The notes: generated from the sequence alone by a model not told the origin. A stretch of DNA of 64,000 nt from Mucilaginibacter_A sp964251965 (GCA_964251965.1 CAXULQ010000007.1:124001-188000); one strand, 5' to 3'; shown: positions 27,707 to 36,830, counted from the stretch's first letter. Made by a program: numbers and translations.

Positions 27707-28864
27707 TTATTTTTTAACGGCTGCTTTCTTAGTTGCAGCACGTTTCTTTTTAGTTACTGTATGAAATTTTTTCGTGCGAACATGAACTCGTTTCGTAACA
27801 GTTTTCTTAATTACTACCGGAGCAGGTGGCGGCGGCGGAGGCAACACAACCGGTGCCGGAGCAGGGAATTTAATTTCGCAACCAGAACCATCAACAACAG
27901 TACCAGCAGGTGTACCTGGACATTTGTCCAAATCATCACGTACACCATCACCATCAGAGTCCTTTTTCAAATTAGAAATGCTGGTTTCAACACCACTAAC
28001 TTTACCTTTCAAACTGTCAACTGTAACGCGTAATGTAGAATCTTTCAACTCGTCATACAGCATAGCAGCAGGGTTAACCCAATCTAAATTAGGTTTAGAT
28101 TTACTACCCAAAGCAAATTCTAAACCGCCATAGCCGTAAGAGAATTTATCTTTAGTAGGGAAACCACCTTTAGTTCCGTCAAGGTTATCACCATCTACAA
28201 ATGTTGCAGTATAACCTAAGTTTAAGGCAACTTTGTCAGATAATCTAAATTTTACACCTGCGCCAACTGGTATAACCAATTCGTGAACATACTGATTTGA
28301 ACCATTACCGGCAATGCCTTTAAAATCAACAACTTGGCCACTTGCAAGTGTAACTTTAGGTGCATAACCTGCAAGTCCAGCACCCGCAGAAACGAAAAAG
28401 TTTACAGAATTTTTACGGCGGATAAAATCTACAGTAGCTACGTTAACTACACCGCTTAAAGTTGCAGAATAAGCTAAACGGGTGTCGAATGCTCTTGTAC
28501 CATATTTTACGCCACCAGTAGCATCAACGTTAGAACCGGAAAGCTTACCGGAAGTTCCGTCTAACTGTAGGCCAAAAGCATGGCCTAATTGTTTTCTGAT
28601 GGAAATACCATAACCTAAGTTCAGTTCTTTGTTAGTGAAATCGTTAGAACCGAAAGGGATAATTGGTGATAATACACCTGCGTTAATACCAATATTCCAG
28701 GTAGTGTACTGTGCGCGTCCACCAAACACCACAGGTTTGGAAGACACTGGTACGTCTCGCACCTTTGTTCTAGACGTAGCTGTCGAGTCTTGTCCGAAGG
28801 ACTTAGCCGCCGGCAAGGACAACAAGCCGAGAGCTATTAGAGAGTAGAAGTTTACTTTTTTCAT
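27707..28864 (-). CDS. outer membrane beta-barrel protein with thrombospondin type 3 repeat and basic tail
   Basis: About 385 residues. A signal peptide ends near SFGQD, and a beta-barrel porin-like domain spans about residues 50-260, with alternating strands and aromatic girdles (YTTWNIGINAGVL, GYGISIRKQL, LNLGYTATFVDG). A calcium-binding DSDGDGVRDDLDKCPG segment near residue 305 is normally followed by a peptidoglycan-binding OmpA domain. Here the OmpA domain is absent. A Pro-rich linker and a very basic tail of about 40 residues (TKKKRAATKKAAVKK) take its place. The ATG at 28864 (MKKVNF) or 28870 may be used. Confidence 0.85.
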   Translation of the reverse strand: MKKVNFYSLIALGLLSLPAAKSFGQDSTATSRTKVRDVPVSSKPVVFGGRAQYTTWNIGINAGVLSPIIPFGSNDFTNKELNLGYGISIRKQLGHAFGLQLDGTSGKLSGSNVDATGGVKYGTRAFDTRLAYSATLSGVVNVATVDFIRRKNSVNFFVSAGAGLAGYAPKVTLASGQVVDFKGIAGNGSNQYVHELVIPVGAGVKFRLSDKVALNLGYTATFVDGDNLDGTKGGFPTKDKFSYGYGGLEFALGSKSKPNLDWVNPAAMLYDELKDSTLRVTVDSLKGKVSGVETSISNLKKDSDGDGVRDDLDKCPGTPAGTVVDGSGCEIKFPAPAPVVLPPPPPPAPVVIKKTVTKRVHVRTKKFHTVTKKKRAATKKAAVKK

Positions 28865-28975
28865 TGTCATTTTTTTGGATATGCAATATTGCTAAAAATT
28901 TATTTGATTAACAACATTTCTGTGAATAGATAGTTGGTTAAAATTATTTTTTATTTTAATTATACACGCTTTGTA

Positions 28976-29188
28976 TTAAATTGGTTTAACCTTTTTGATA
29001 ATATTTTCTACTTGCTTGCAGCAATTAATAATAATGTTTATGTAAGAAGTAAAATCTTCACTCTCGTATTCTGCAAATTCTGCCTTAATTCCTTCCACAG
29101 CAAGATAAATATTTCCAAGCTGGTTTCTAACATCATGCTCTAACATTCTTGCAGCAGCATTTGCTTCATTTTCTGTCGTTATATTCAT
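28976..29188 (-). CDS. stand-alone histidine kinase H-box (DHp-like) mini-protein
   Basis: A 70-residue protein whose core, LEHDVRNQLGNIYLAVEGIK, closely resembles the H-box of histidine kinases (HDxRNxL). A second helix follows (SYINIIINCCKQVENIIKKV). Two helices of this length are what a DHp dimerisation/phosphotransfer domain needs. No ATP-binding domain or sensor is present. It overlaps the sigma-54 response regulator by four bases at its start and is read after it, so the two are co-translated. It may relay or drain phosphate, or be a kinase remnant. The role is inferred. Confidence 0.7.
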   Translation of the reverse strand: MNITTENEANAAARMLEHDVRNQLGNIYLAVEGIKAEFAEYESEDFTSYINIIINCCKQVENIIKKVKPI

Positions 29189-30627
29189 ATTTTCATAGTT
29201 TGCTGGTCGGCTGCATTCATTTTATTATACAAAGTTTTACGGTCTATGTTTAAAATTTGTGCTGCTTTTGTTTTATTAAAATTTACTTCTTTTAAAACCC
29301 TTAAAATGGTTTCGTACTCTGCTTCTAAAGCGGCATTTTTTAAATCATGTTTAGGAGCGGCAGCAATTTGTTGTATAGCTTGCGGTTTTTCGGATAATAC
29401 TTCGTTTACCGGTGTTTTTATATAGTTGTTGTAAATTTCGAGCGGAAGCGACTTAGTTAAAATTTCTTCGCCCTCTGTTAATAAAATTGCCCGGCGGATT
29501 ACGTTTTTAAGCTCCCGAATGTTGCCTGGCCAGGCATAATTAGTTAATGCAGTGGTTGCTTCCGAAGAAAAACGAGAGATGTTTTTACCTAACTCCTGGC
29601 TGGTAACTTTAGCAAAATGACCTGCGATCAACATAATATCTGTACCGCGGTTGCGTAAAGGCGGCATATAAATAGAAAATTCGTTAAAACGATGGTACAA
29701 ATCTTCCCGAAAACGGCCGTTGTGGATAGCTTCGATCAGGTTTTCGTTTGTGGCCACAATAATGCGCACGTCTAAATCAATTTCTTTTGTACTGCCAATC
29801 CTCTTCACTTTTCTTTCTTGTACGGTCCTTAATAAGGTAGCCTGTATTTCGTAGGAAAGGTTTCCGATCTCATCTAAAAACAAAGTTCCGCCGTTTGCCA
29901 TTTCAAAATGGCCGATCTTAGTATTTAAGGCACCGGTAAAAGAACCTTTTTCGTGGCCAAAAAACTCACTTCCGGCTAATTCTTTGGTTAAGGAACCACA
30001 ATCCAGTGCAATAAAAGGCTTATCGTGCCGGTTGCTGTTTTGGTGGATACTTTTTGCTACCGATTCTTTTCCGGTCCCGCTTTCACCAAAAATAATCACA
30101 CTATAATTAGTTGGAGAAACCAGATTGACCTGCCGTGCAAGTTCTTTCGAAGGTTCACTCGTTCCGGTCACCAATTCCTGTTTTCCCGGCGCTATGGCAA
30201 TGCTTCTTTTATCGGTACTTTTTTCGGTGTTTGGGTAGATGTTTATCGGCGCAACTGATAAAGCACTTTGTGTTTCTATTGCTTTATTGATTGTGTTTAG
30301 GATTTCGTCTGGATAAAGCGGCTTGGTGATGTAATCGTAAGCACCCATTTTGATCAGTTCGACAGCCATCTTAATATCAGAATAACCGGTTATAATAATT
30401 ACACCAGTATCAGGATATTGCTGCTTGATCTTTTTTAAAATTTCCCGCCCATCGGTATCTTCCAAACGAAAATCGCAAAGTACCAACGTAAATTCATTGT
30501 TTTTCAACAGTTCTATCGCGGCAGAACCACTGGCGGCCGTCATCACTTCAAACCCATTACGGGTTAAAAACCGCGACAACAGGTTTGCTGTGTTTATTTC
30601 ATCATCAACTATAAGCAGCTTTTTCAT
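29185..30627 (-). CDS. NtrC-family sigma-54-dependent response regulator
   Basis: A 480-residue regulator. Residues 1-120 form a receiver domain (LIVDDE, phospho-acceptor in LVLCDFRLED, Lys in YDYITKPLYP). Residues about 160-390 form an AAA+ domain with Walker A GESGTGKES, the sigma-54 contact loop GSFTGA, and Walker B GGTLFLDEIGNL. The C-terminus is a Fis-type helix-turn-helix (YETILRVLKEVNFNKTKAAQILNIDRKTLYNKM). It should open promoters of the -24/-12 class when phosphorylated. No full kinase is adjacent; the 70-residue H-box protein follows it. An exact form A element at 30200-30213 encodes DKRSIA in the linker between receiver and AAA+. Confidence 0.95.
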   Translation of the reverse strand: MKKLLIVDDEINTANLLSRFLTRNGFEVMTAASGSAAIELLKNNEFTLVLCDFRLEDTDGREILKKIKQQYPDTGVIIITGYSDIKMAVELIKMGAYDYITKPLYPDEILNTINKAIETQSALSVAPINIYPNTEKSTDKRSIAIAPGKQELVTGTSEPSKELARQVNLVSPTNYSVIIFGESGTGKESVAKSIHQNSNRHDKPFIALDCGSLTKELAGSEFFGHEKGSFTGALNTKIGHFEMANGGTLFLDEIGNLSYEIQATLLRTVQERKVKRIGSTKEIDLDVRIIVATNENLIEAIHNGRFREDLYHRFNEFSIYMPPLRNRGTDIMLIAGHFAKVTSQELGKNISRFSSEATTALTNYAWPGNIRELKNVIRRAILLTEGEEILTKSLPLEIYNNYIKTPVNEVLSEKPQAIQQIAAAPKHDLKNAALEAEYETILRVLKEVNFNKTKAAQILNIDRKTLYNKMNAADQQTMKI

Positions 30628-30733
30628 AACCTGTATCCTTTTGTCTGGCCCGAAACAATTTTGTCGCTTTACGCTAATTGTGTAAAAAAGGTTCTACAAT
30701 TGTGATTGGAAAATCAGGTGCATAAAATTTGGG

Positions 30734-30747
30734 ATACTTCTTTTACC
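30734..30747 (-). repeat. dispersed element, form A, upstream of glnS
   Basis: ATACTTCTTTTACC is followed by the full flank GGATAAAAATC. It lies in the divergent spacer between the sigma-54 regulator and glnS. Confidence 0.75.
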
Positions 30748-30839
30748 GGATAAAAATCAATGCTGATTTCAGGAAAGTGCTGGTTTTTTCAGCTATCTGT
30801 TTTGATTCATCCTTAAAACATCCCACTATAAATTTTTTC

Positions 30840-30847
30840 TACTTTTG
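30840..30847 (+). promoter_or_regulatory. candidate -7 box for glnS
   Basis: TACTTTTG fits TAnnTTTG and ends 19 bases before the glnS ATG. No convincing -33 TTTG at the right distance was seen. Confidence 0.35.
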
Positions 30848-30866
30848 CAGCAGCACAATCAGGATT

Positions 30867-32534
30867 ATGAGCGAGAAAAAATCATTAAATTTTATTGAAG
30901 AAATAGTTGAAGAAGATATCAGCAACGGCAAAAATGGTGGCAAAGTTTTTACGCGTTTCCCGCCCGAGCCAAATGGTTACTTGCACATTGGCCATGCCAA
31001 ATCCATCTGCTTAAATTTTGGTTTGGCGCAACAATACGGCGGACAAACCAATTTGCGTTTCGACGATACCAATCCGGTAACCGAAGAAACCGAATATGTA
31101 GAAAGCATAAAAGCCGATGTAAAATGGCTTGGTTTTACCTGGGCAAATGAGTTGTATGCTTCGGATTATTTTGATTTGCTGTATGCTTTCGCCCTCAACC
31201 TTATTCAAAAAGGTTTGGCTTATGTTGATGATAGTTCTCCCGAAGAAATTGCTGCCCAAAAAGGTACGCCAACAGAACCAGGAACGCCAAACCAATTCCG
31301 CAGTCGAAGTATTGAAGAAAACCAGAACTTGTTTAAAGAGATGCACGACGGAAAATATCCTGATGGTGCAAAAGTGCTGCGTGCAAAAGCTGACCTCGCT
31401 TCTCCAAATATGCACATGCGCGACCCTTTAATGTATCGGATAAAACATGCAAACCATCACCGAACCGGCAACAAATGGTGCATTTATCCAATGTATGATT
31501 TTGCGCACGGACAAAGTGATTCCATCGAAAACATCACACACTCGCTTTGCACTTTAGAATTTATTCCGCACCGCGAACTGTACAATTGGTTTATCGAACA
31601 ACTGGAAATTTTCCCTTCGCAGCAATATGAGTTTGCCCGTTTAAACATTACTTACACGGTGATGAGCAAACGGAAACTACTGCAATTGGTAAACGAAAAG
31701 CATGTTTCCGGTTGGGACGATCCGCGGATGCCAACTATCAGCGGTTTGCGCCGCCGCGGTTATACGGCTGCCAGTATCCGCGATTTTTGCGACCGGATCG
31801 GCATCGCCAAAAGAGAAAACCTGATTGATTTTAGTTTGCTCGAATTCTGCATCCGCGAAGAACTGAATAAAACCGCCTGGCGAAGAATGGCGGTTTTAGA
31901 CCCGGTAAAAGTAGTCATCACCAATTATCCCGAAGGACAACAAGAAACACTGCACGGCGAAAACAACCCGGAAGCAGAAGGCGGCGACGGCGGAAGAGAT
32001 ATTCCTTTTAGCAGAGAAATTTACATTGAGCGCGAAGATTTTATGGAGAATGCTCCAAAAAAATTCTTCCGTTTAGGTCCGGGTTTGCTGGTCCGTTTAA
32101 AAAATGCTTACATTATTAAATGTGATGATTTTGCGAAAGATGAAGCCGGACAAATCACCGAAATCCATTGCAGCTACTTCCCCGAAAGTAAAAGCGGCGA
32201 AGATACCAGCGGCATCAACGTAAAAGGGACTATCCATTGGGTAAGCGTGCCGCACGCCAAAACGGCCGAGGTGCGTTTATACGACCGTTTGTTTACCGAG
32301 GAAGATATGAACGCGACAGAAGGAAGCTTTGAAAACTACATCAACCCGCAAAGTTTAACTACGGTTACTGCTTTTATCGAACCAAATCTGGCACAGGCAA
32401 AAACCGGAAGTAATTTCCAATTTATCCGCAAAGGTTATTTTTGTCTGGACCAGGATTCTACATCCGAAAAATTAATTTTTAACAGAACGGTTACTTTAAA
32501 AGATACCTGGGCAAAGGAGGTTAGGAAGGGTTGA
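30867..32534 (+). CDS. glnS: glutaminyl-tRNA synthetase
   Basis: A 555-residue class I synthetase charging tRNA-Gln, the same length as the E. coli enzyme (554). The HIGH motif lies in PPEPNGYLHIGHAKS (near residue 30) and the KMSKS-like loop in TVMSKRKLLQLV (near 265). The anticodon-binding beta-barrels follow. The ATG at 30867 (MSEKKSLNF) is chosen; the frame is open 46 codons further upstream, but that stretch is not protein-like and includes the dispersed element. Having GlnRS implies that Gln-tRNA is made directly. Confidence 0.96.
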   Translation: MSEKKSLNFIEEIVEEDISNGKNGGKVFTRFPPEPNGYLHIGHAKSICLNFGLAQQYGGQTNLRFDDTNPVTEETEYVESIKADVKWLGFTWANELYASDYFDLLYAFALNLIQKGLAYVDDSSPEEIAAQKGTPTEPGTPNQFRSRSIEENQNLFKEMHDGKYPDGAKVLRAKADLASPNMHMRDPLMYRIKHANHHRTGNKWCIYPMYDFAHGQSDSIENITHSLCTLEFIPHRELYNWFIEQLEIFPSQQYEFARLNITYTVMSKRKLLQLVNEKHVSGWDDPRMPTISGLRRRGYTAASIRDFCDRIGIAKRENLIDFSLLEFCIREELNKTAWRRMAVLDPVKVVITNYPEGQQETLHGENNPEAEGGDGGRDIPFSREIYIEREDFMENAPKKFFRLGPGLLVRLKNAYIIKCDDFAKDEAGQITEIHCSYFPESKSGEDTSGINVKGTIHWVSVPHAKTAEVRLYDRLFTEEDMNATEGSFENYINPQSLTTVTAFIEPNLAQAKTGSNFQFIRKGYFCLDQDSTSEKLIFNRTVTLKDTWAKEVRKG

Positions 32535-32547
32535 TGCTGTTTTTATC
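32534..32547 (-). repeat. dispersed element, form B, after glnS
   Basis: ATGCTGTTTTTATC starts on the last base of the glnS stop codon and is followed by GGTATAAATTT, the usual flank. Confidence 0.75.
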
Positions 32548-32580
32548 GGTATAAATTTGGGATAGCATTAGCGTTTCCCC

Positions 32581-32618
32581 AAAAAATGCAATCATGAGAA
32601 ATTAGGGTTGCATTTTTT
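32581..32618 (+). terminator. terminator of glnS
   Basis: AAAAAATGCAA and TTGCATTTTTT pair over 11 bp around a 16-base loop, and a T-run follows. The rest of the 350-base spacer up to the next gene is AT-rich and shows no ORF worth calling. Confidence 0.8.
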
Positions 32619-32883
32619 TTTGGAATAACCTTTTATTACAAGTTATCTCACTGATTATATTTACTTATCAATCTGATCCTTAATTTACAAGCGGTTTCAT
32701 AAATTTAATAATTGCGTATAAGTACGCAAAATTTAAAGGGTTTATTCGCTTTACACCCGTTTGGGATTGCTGTTACTTTGGTTTCAGAATACAATTATAA
32801 TTGCTACAATTTCTATAAGTACATTAATCTATTACAAACAGAAATATTAATCAAATTAATTAATCACTTAAAAACCAAACACC

Positions 32884-33414
32884 ATGTTATCAATCAAATT
32901 AATTTGCTGTACGCTGGCTACAACCCTATTTACCCAACTGTTGGTTGCCCAAAACATTGCCAGACGATCAACTTCTCAAAAACCTGTTGTTATAGCCCCG
33001 GAAGGAGGAAATTTTATACCTATGAAAGATGCTGCACGTTTAACTAAACAGTTTCAGCATAATTATAAAAACACAAAATTTCCCTATGCAGAGAAATTTA
33101 ATAAAGACCTTGTTTTAAGGCTACTAAACCAGCCAGGGGCTTCAGGCTTACGTATTTATTTTGGAGAAAATCAACAACAATATATGGCAAAAAAACCAAG
33201 AAAAAGCATTTCCCTGGTTTTGGTCGCAGTTGATGATAAAGGTATCGATATTACCACAGCAGCACATATACAAGATAGAAAATTAAGAATCAGGAAAATT
33301 TCATATACCAAAGCCAATAATTTTTATTCTCTGGAGGATGGGCTTGCTTTAGAAAACGGACAACAATGTCTTGACATGTGTGATTTAACCAGTAGACTTT
33401 ACCAAGCACACTAA
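32884..33414 (+). CDS. secreted hypothetical protein
   Basis: A 176-residue protein with a signal peptide (MLSIKLICCTLATTLFTQLLVAQ). The mature part has no recognised domain; a conserved-looking core reads LRIYFGENQQ...ISLVLVAVDDKGIDIT, and a Cys pair sits near the end (CLDMCDLTSRLY). It leads a same-strand group with a polytopic membrane protein (four bases downstream), a histidine kinase and a LuxR-type regulator. Such small proteins with a xYFG motif recur upstream of membrane/kinase genes in Bacteroidota. A role as sensor input is inferred only. Confidence 0.75.
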   Translation: MLSIKLICCTLATTLFTQLLVAQNIARRSTSQKPVVIAPEGGNFIPMKDAARLTKQFQHNYKNTKFPYAEKFNKDLVLRLLNQPGASGLRIYFGENQQQYMAKKPRKSISLVLVAVDDKGIDITTAAHIQDRKLRIRKISYTKANNFYSLEDGLALENGQQCLDMCDLTSRLYQAH

Positions 33415-33418
33415 AATT

Positions 33419-34093
33419 ATGATGAATGCTTTTTTTATTTTTTTGTTAAGCCAGTTTGTTTTAATACCGGTTTTTATTGGTTTTGTACGCTTTAAAAGAA
33501 TGGACAAAATTTATTATCCTTTCTTCGTATTGCTGATAGTAGGTTTTGTAAATGAAGTGATAAGTTTTATCCTGATACGTGGTTTTAAGACAACAAATGC
33601 CCCGGCGAATAATATCTATAGCTTAGTGGAGTGTTGCCTGATTGTGTACCAATTATACTTATGGAAAAACTCAAAAAAAGGCTTTCGGGGATTTATGATT
33701 TTAATAGGGATTTGTATTGTGCTATGGATAACCCAAAACATATTATTTTTTAAATTAAAAAGCTTTGATTATCCTTATTTTATGGTGTTTTATGCTTTTA
33801 TAATTGTATTGCTTAGCATCCATCATATTAATACAATTATGATGCGTCCTAAAGTCACTTCTTTATTAAAAAACCCTCAAATCATTATATGTGTGGCTTT
33901 TATTGCTTTTTTTACCTATCAAATTATCTACGTGGCATCAAGGTTTATTTCAAAAGAATCAACAATACACATTAAACTTACCTTTGGCTTTTCATTTATC
34001 AATTTGGCTACCAATGCATTATTTGCAATTGCTATATATTTCATAACCAGCAAGAGTGAAAAAAAGTATGACGAGTATTTCAGGAACCGTTGA
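33419..34093 (+). CDS. polytopic membrane protein, putative sensor partner
   Basis: A 224-residue protein with about seven hydrophobic helices and almost no soluble part (FFIFLLSQFVLIPVFIGFV, IYYPFFVLLIVGFV and so on). No family motif is recognised. Its position between a secreted protein and a soluble-type histidine kinase with only one membrane helix suggests it may act as the sensing membrane module. Codon use is AT-rich like that of its neighbours in this group. Confidence 0.75.
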   Translation: MMNAFFIFLLSQFVLIPVFIGFVRFKRMDKIYYPFFVLLIVGFVNEVISFILIRGFKTTNAPANNIYSLVECCLIVYQLYLWKNSKKGFRGFMILIGICIVLWITQNILFFKLKSFDYPYFMVFYAFIIVLLSIHHINTIMMRPKVTSLLKNPQIIICVAFIAFFTYQIIYVASRFISKESTIHIKLTFGFSFINLATNALFAIAIYFITSKSEKKYDEYFRNR

Positions 34094-34132
34094 GGAAAAG
34101 ATCAATATAAAAGAGGTTAATGATTGAACCTT

Positions 34133-34870
34133 ATGTCAGATCGATTAATTTATACCGTCTGTATCATTTCCTTATTGATTGCTGTTATTATTACATTTTT
34201 TGTTGTATCTGTTATCCGGTATCATCGAAGGTACATTCGTTTACAAAAAGAAAGGATAGAAGCTGAGATTTTAATGCAGGAACAGGAACGCAAACGGGTG
34301 GCCAATGATTTGCATGATAGCCTGGGACCGCTTTTATCTACCGTAAAACTGTATCTGCACAGTATTGCAGTAAGTAATGAGGAGGATAAAGAACTGTTAG
34401 ACAAAGCTTCTAATTATATTGATGAAACGATTAGCGGCCTGCGCGAAATATCATACAATCTTTTGCCAAATGGCCTGAGCAGGAAAGGGCTTGTAGATAC
34501 TTTAAAAGAATATATTAACCGGTTAACAAGCAGGCAAACTTTAAAAATTGATTTTAATGCTTCCGAAAATCTAAGTATAAATCAAAAAAACGAAATCCAT
34601 TTGTTTCGGATCATTCACGAGATTATCCATAATACAATTAAGCACGCCAAAGCGCAAACTTTACATCTATTTATAATTACTGCACCGGGCGAACTGATTA
34701 TTTTATCAGAAGATGACGGAGTTGGGTTTGATTTTGAGAATACCCGGGATTCTTCTACCGGATTGGGCTTAAAAAGCATAGAAAGCCGTTGTGAACTGAT
34801 TGGTGCTTCCCTCCAAATTATTTCTGTAAAAGGTAACGGCTGCAAAATAATTATTAAAATACCTGCTTAA
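34133..34870 (+). CDS. NarL-type sensor histidine kinase (HisKA_3)
   Basis: About 245 residues. There is one N-terminal membrane helix (IYTVCIISLLIAVIITFFVV) and no periplasmic domain. The phospho-acceptor motif ERKRVANDLHDSLGPLLSTVK (HisKA_3, His near residue 62) is followed by an HATPase_c domain with NTIKHAKA (N box) and EDDGVGFDFENTRDSSTGLGLKSI (G boxes). A TTG at 34124 preceded by AGAGG is an alternative start. The kinase pairs with the LuxR-type regulator downstream. Confidence 0.93.
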   Translation: MSDRLIYTVCIISLLIAVIITFFVVSVIRYHRRYIRLQKERIEAEILMQEQERKRVANDLHDSLGPLLSTVKLYLHSIAVSNEEDKELLDKASNYIDETISGLREISYNLLPNGLSRKGLVDTLKEYINRLTSRQTLKIDFNASENLSINQKNEIHLFRIIHEIIHNTIKHAKAQTLHLFIITAPGELIILSEDDGVGFDFENTRDSSTGLGLKSIESRCELIGASLQIISVKGNGCKIIIKIPA

Positions 34871-34943
34871 CAACCTTGTTTCGGTTAAAAAATAATTAAC
34901 TTTAGCTTAAATATTCGTCTTTATATTACAAAAATATAAACGC

Positions 34944-35612
34944 ATGTCCCAGTCAATCAATATTGTTATTGCAGATGACCATGATATTTTTCTGGATGGA
35001 TTATCGCTCATGCTTTCCAAGCAGGAAGGTTTTAAAGTGTGCGGACGGGCATCAAATGGTAAACAGCTAATCGAGCTGGCGCAGCAGTACAATCCAGATA
35101 TTGTAATGACCGATATCCGGATGCCCATTGTTGATGGCATAGAAAGTACAAAACAATTATTGGCACAAAGCCCTGACGTAAAAGTAATTGCGTTGTCTAT
35201 GTTTGATGAGGAAAACCTGGTTGTCGAAATGCTGGAAGCCGGTGCAAAAGGTTATTTGTTGAAAAATGCGCACAAAGACGAAATCGTTGAAGCGATCAAC
35301 AGTGTTTATCAAAACAAAAATTATTACTGTAACCACACCTCTGCATTGCTGGCATCCATGATTGTGCGCAGCAGACATAGCATTAATAAAAAGGACCAGC
35401 CAATTGTATTAAACGATCGTGAAAAAATGATCATCAAGTTAATTTGCCTGCAACAAACCACACAGCAAATTGCCGATAAAATTTACCTAAGCAAGCGTAC
35501 TGTAGAAGGTTACCGGATTAAGATATTAGAAAAAATAAATGCCAAGAATATTGCCGGTGTTGTAATTTTCGCACTTAAAAATAACATCATTAAAGAAGAG
35601 GAAATTTTATAG
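34944..35612 (+). CDS. NarL/LuxR family response regulator
   Basis: A 222-residue DNA-binding response regulator. The receiver has acidic pocket IADDHD, phospho-acceptor Asp in DIVMTDIRMP near residue 55, and conserved Lys in KGYLLKNAHKDE. The C-terminal LuxR-type helix-turn-helix runs LNDREKMIIKLICLQQTTQQIADKIYLSKRTVEGYRIKILEKI. It is the partner of the kinase 73 bases upstream. Targets are not visible. Confidence 0.95.
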   Translation: MSQSINIVIADDHDIFLDGLSLMLSKQEGFKVCGRASNGKQLIELAQQYNPDIVMTDIRMPIVDGIESTKQLLAQSPDVKVIALSMFDEENLVVEMLEAGAKGYLLKNAHKDEIVEAINSVYQNKNYYCNHTSALLASMIVRSRHSINKKDQPIVLNDREKMIIKLICLQQTTQQIADKIYLSKRTVEGYRIKILEKINAKNIAGVVIFALKNNIIKEEEIL

Positions 35613-35624
35613 TTCGCAAGTTTG

Positions 35625-35823
35625 ATACTTCTTTTATCAACATAAAATAGTGGCTGGTAAAATACAAGTGTAAATTTTATAATGTTAAAAGAAGCATTTA
35701 CGCTGAATAGATTTATTGGTACTTATTTGCCTTTTTTAAAAAAGATTAATAAAGAAAATATGACCAGCTGGAAACCCCAATACTGTTTTTACTACACAAA
35801 ATTTTAACCTATAAAAGAAGTAT
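35625..35823. repeat. cluster of four dispersed elements
   Basis: Copies lie at 35625-35638 (minus, form A exact), 35684-35697 (plus, form A), 35780-35793 (minus, form B) and 35810-35823 (plus, form A). They alternate in orientation and fill the space between the regulator gene and the fucosidase remnant. The last two could form a stem. Confidence 0.7.
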
Positions 35824-35827
35824 CGCC

Positions 35828-36307
35828 TTAATTTCCACTTGCAACAACGCCATTATTTACCATTGGGTTGCCAGATTCGGTTGCGGTTGACGGGTTCATT
35901 TTTAAACCGGTAATTTTTAAAGTATAAGCTATGTCGCAAGGCGCAGTGGCAGGCAAGTTTACTTTTAAACCGGAAGCATCCTGTGTAAAAGTCAGTTGGC
36001 CTTTTGCGCCAAGCATGGTAACCGAAGTGATTTTTCCTGCCGGAGCATGACCTTGTGCAAGCGATGTGATCAACGCAATTGCACCCGGCCATTTGCCCAA
36101 AATAATCGCATAAAGGGCATCACCTTTTACGGTAAAACGGATTTTTAAAGCATCTGCTCCGCCTTCTCCAAATTTTGTCCAGTTGTACGTATCGTAAATA
36201 GCTTCGCCATTAATATTTAACCATTTGCCAACGCCCAACAAAGTTTCCTGCTGTTCCTGCGGAAAAGTGCCATCCGCTTTTGGAGAAAGGTTGAGCAAAA
36301 GGATAGA
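35828..36307 (-). pseudogene. 3' remnant of an alpha-L-fucosidase (GH29)
   Basis: About 158 codons are left, starting ILLLNLSPKADGTFPQEQQ and continuing LLGVGKWLNINGEAIYDTYNW. This is the conserved end of the GH29 catalytic domain followed by the C-terminal beta-sandwich. The N-terminal two thirds, with the catalytic nucleophile, are missing, and an in-frame stop lies just upstream at about 36311. GH29 enzymes are normally 450-600 residues and secreted. The fragment has no start of its own and should be inactive. Confidence 0.85.
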
Positions 36308-36395
36308 ACTTTATGTTTCCAGAGTGATTAGGCTTTTGCCATCAATTATTTTAAGCCTTATTTTAAAATATGCGTTTAGGCTGATCTCAATATAA

Positions 36396-36782
36396 CTAAC
36401 CCTTTAACTTAAATTGCAACTTTTCTAAGTTTTCTTTTGCCTGGTGCATCACCATTTGTGTAACTAATTCTGCCGGGACAGGCTGATCTAAAGGAAAATG
36501 TACAGCAGATTTTTTAAGCTGATAAACACCAAGTTTGGTTTTAAAAGCTTGTAAAGTTTTTGGGCGCAAGTACAACCCGCAATGATTTTTGCAGGCAGCA
36601 AACCAGGCCAGCATACCATGAAACTTATATGCCGGCATTCGGTAACTAATAACTTCTTCCGCTTCGGGTGCGGCAGTTTTAATGGCTTGCCGCAATTGTT
36701 CTAATATAACTTTTGCTTCTGTAGGTTGTAACGCAATATATTCATCAACATTTGAAAACGGTAGATGTGGTTTCGCTTCCAT
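36396..36782 (-). CDS. DUF1801 / YdhG-like protein
   Basis: A 128-residue protein of the DUF1801 (YdhG/frataxin-like fold) family. The family pattern is VDEYIALQPTEAKVILEQLRQAIKTAAPEAEEVISYRMPAYKF, and WFAACKNHCGLYLRP lies in the middle. Members are small, soluble and of unproven function; one Bacillus member was proposed to bind iron. It stands alone between pseudogene remnants. Confidence 0.88.
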   Translation of the reverse strand: MEAKPHLPFSNVDEYIALQPTEAKVILEQLRQAIKTAAPEAEEVISYRMPAYKFHGMLAWFAACKNHCGLYLRPKTLQAFKTKLGVYQLKKSAVHFPLDQPVPAELVTQMVMHQAKENLEKLQFKLKG

Positions 36783-36830
36783 ATTGGTTTTAGTTTTGAT
36801 CCAAATGTTAGAAGTATTTAGGAAAGGGTG

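Noticed and set aside
30729..30866. 46-codon upstream extension of glnS
   Set aside because: It contains the dispersed element and has no family similarity; the protein from 30867 already has the full GlnRS length.
32712..33047. 111-codon ORF before the secreted protein
   Set aside because: It overlaps the better-supported secreted protein gene in another frame and lacks protein character.
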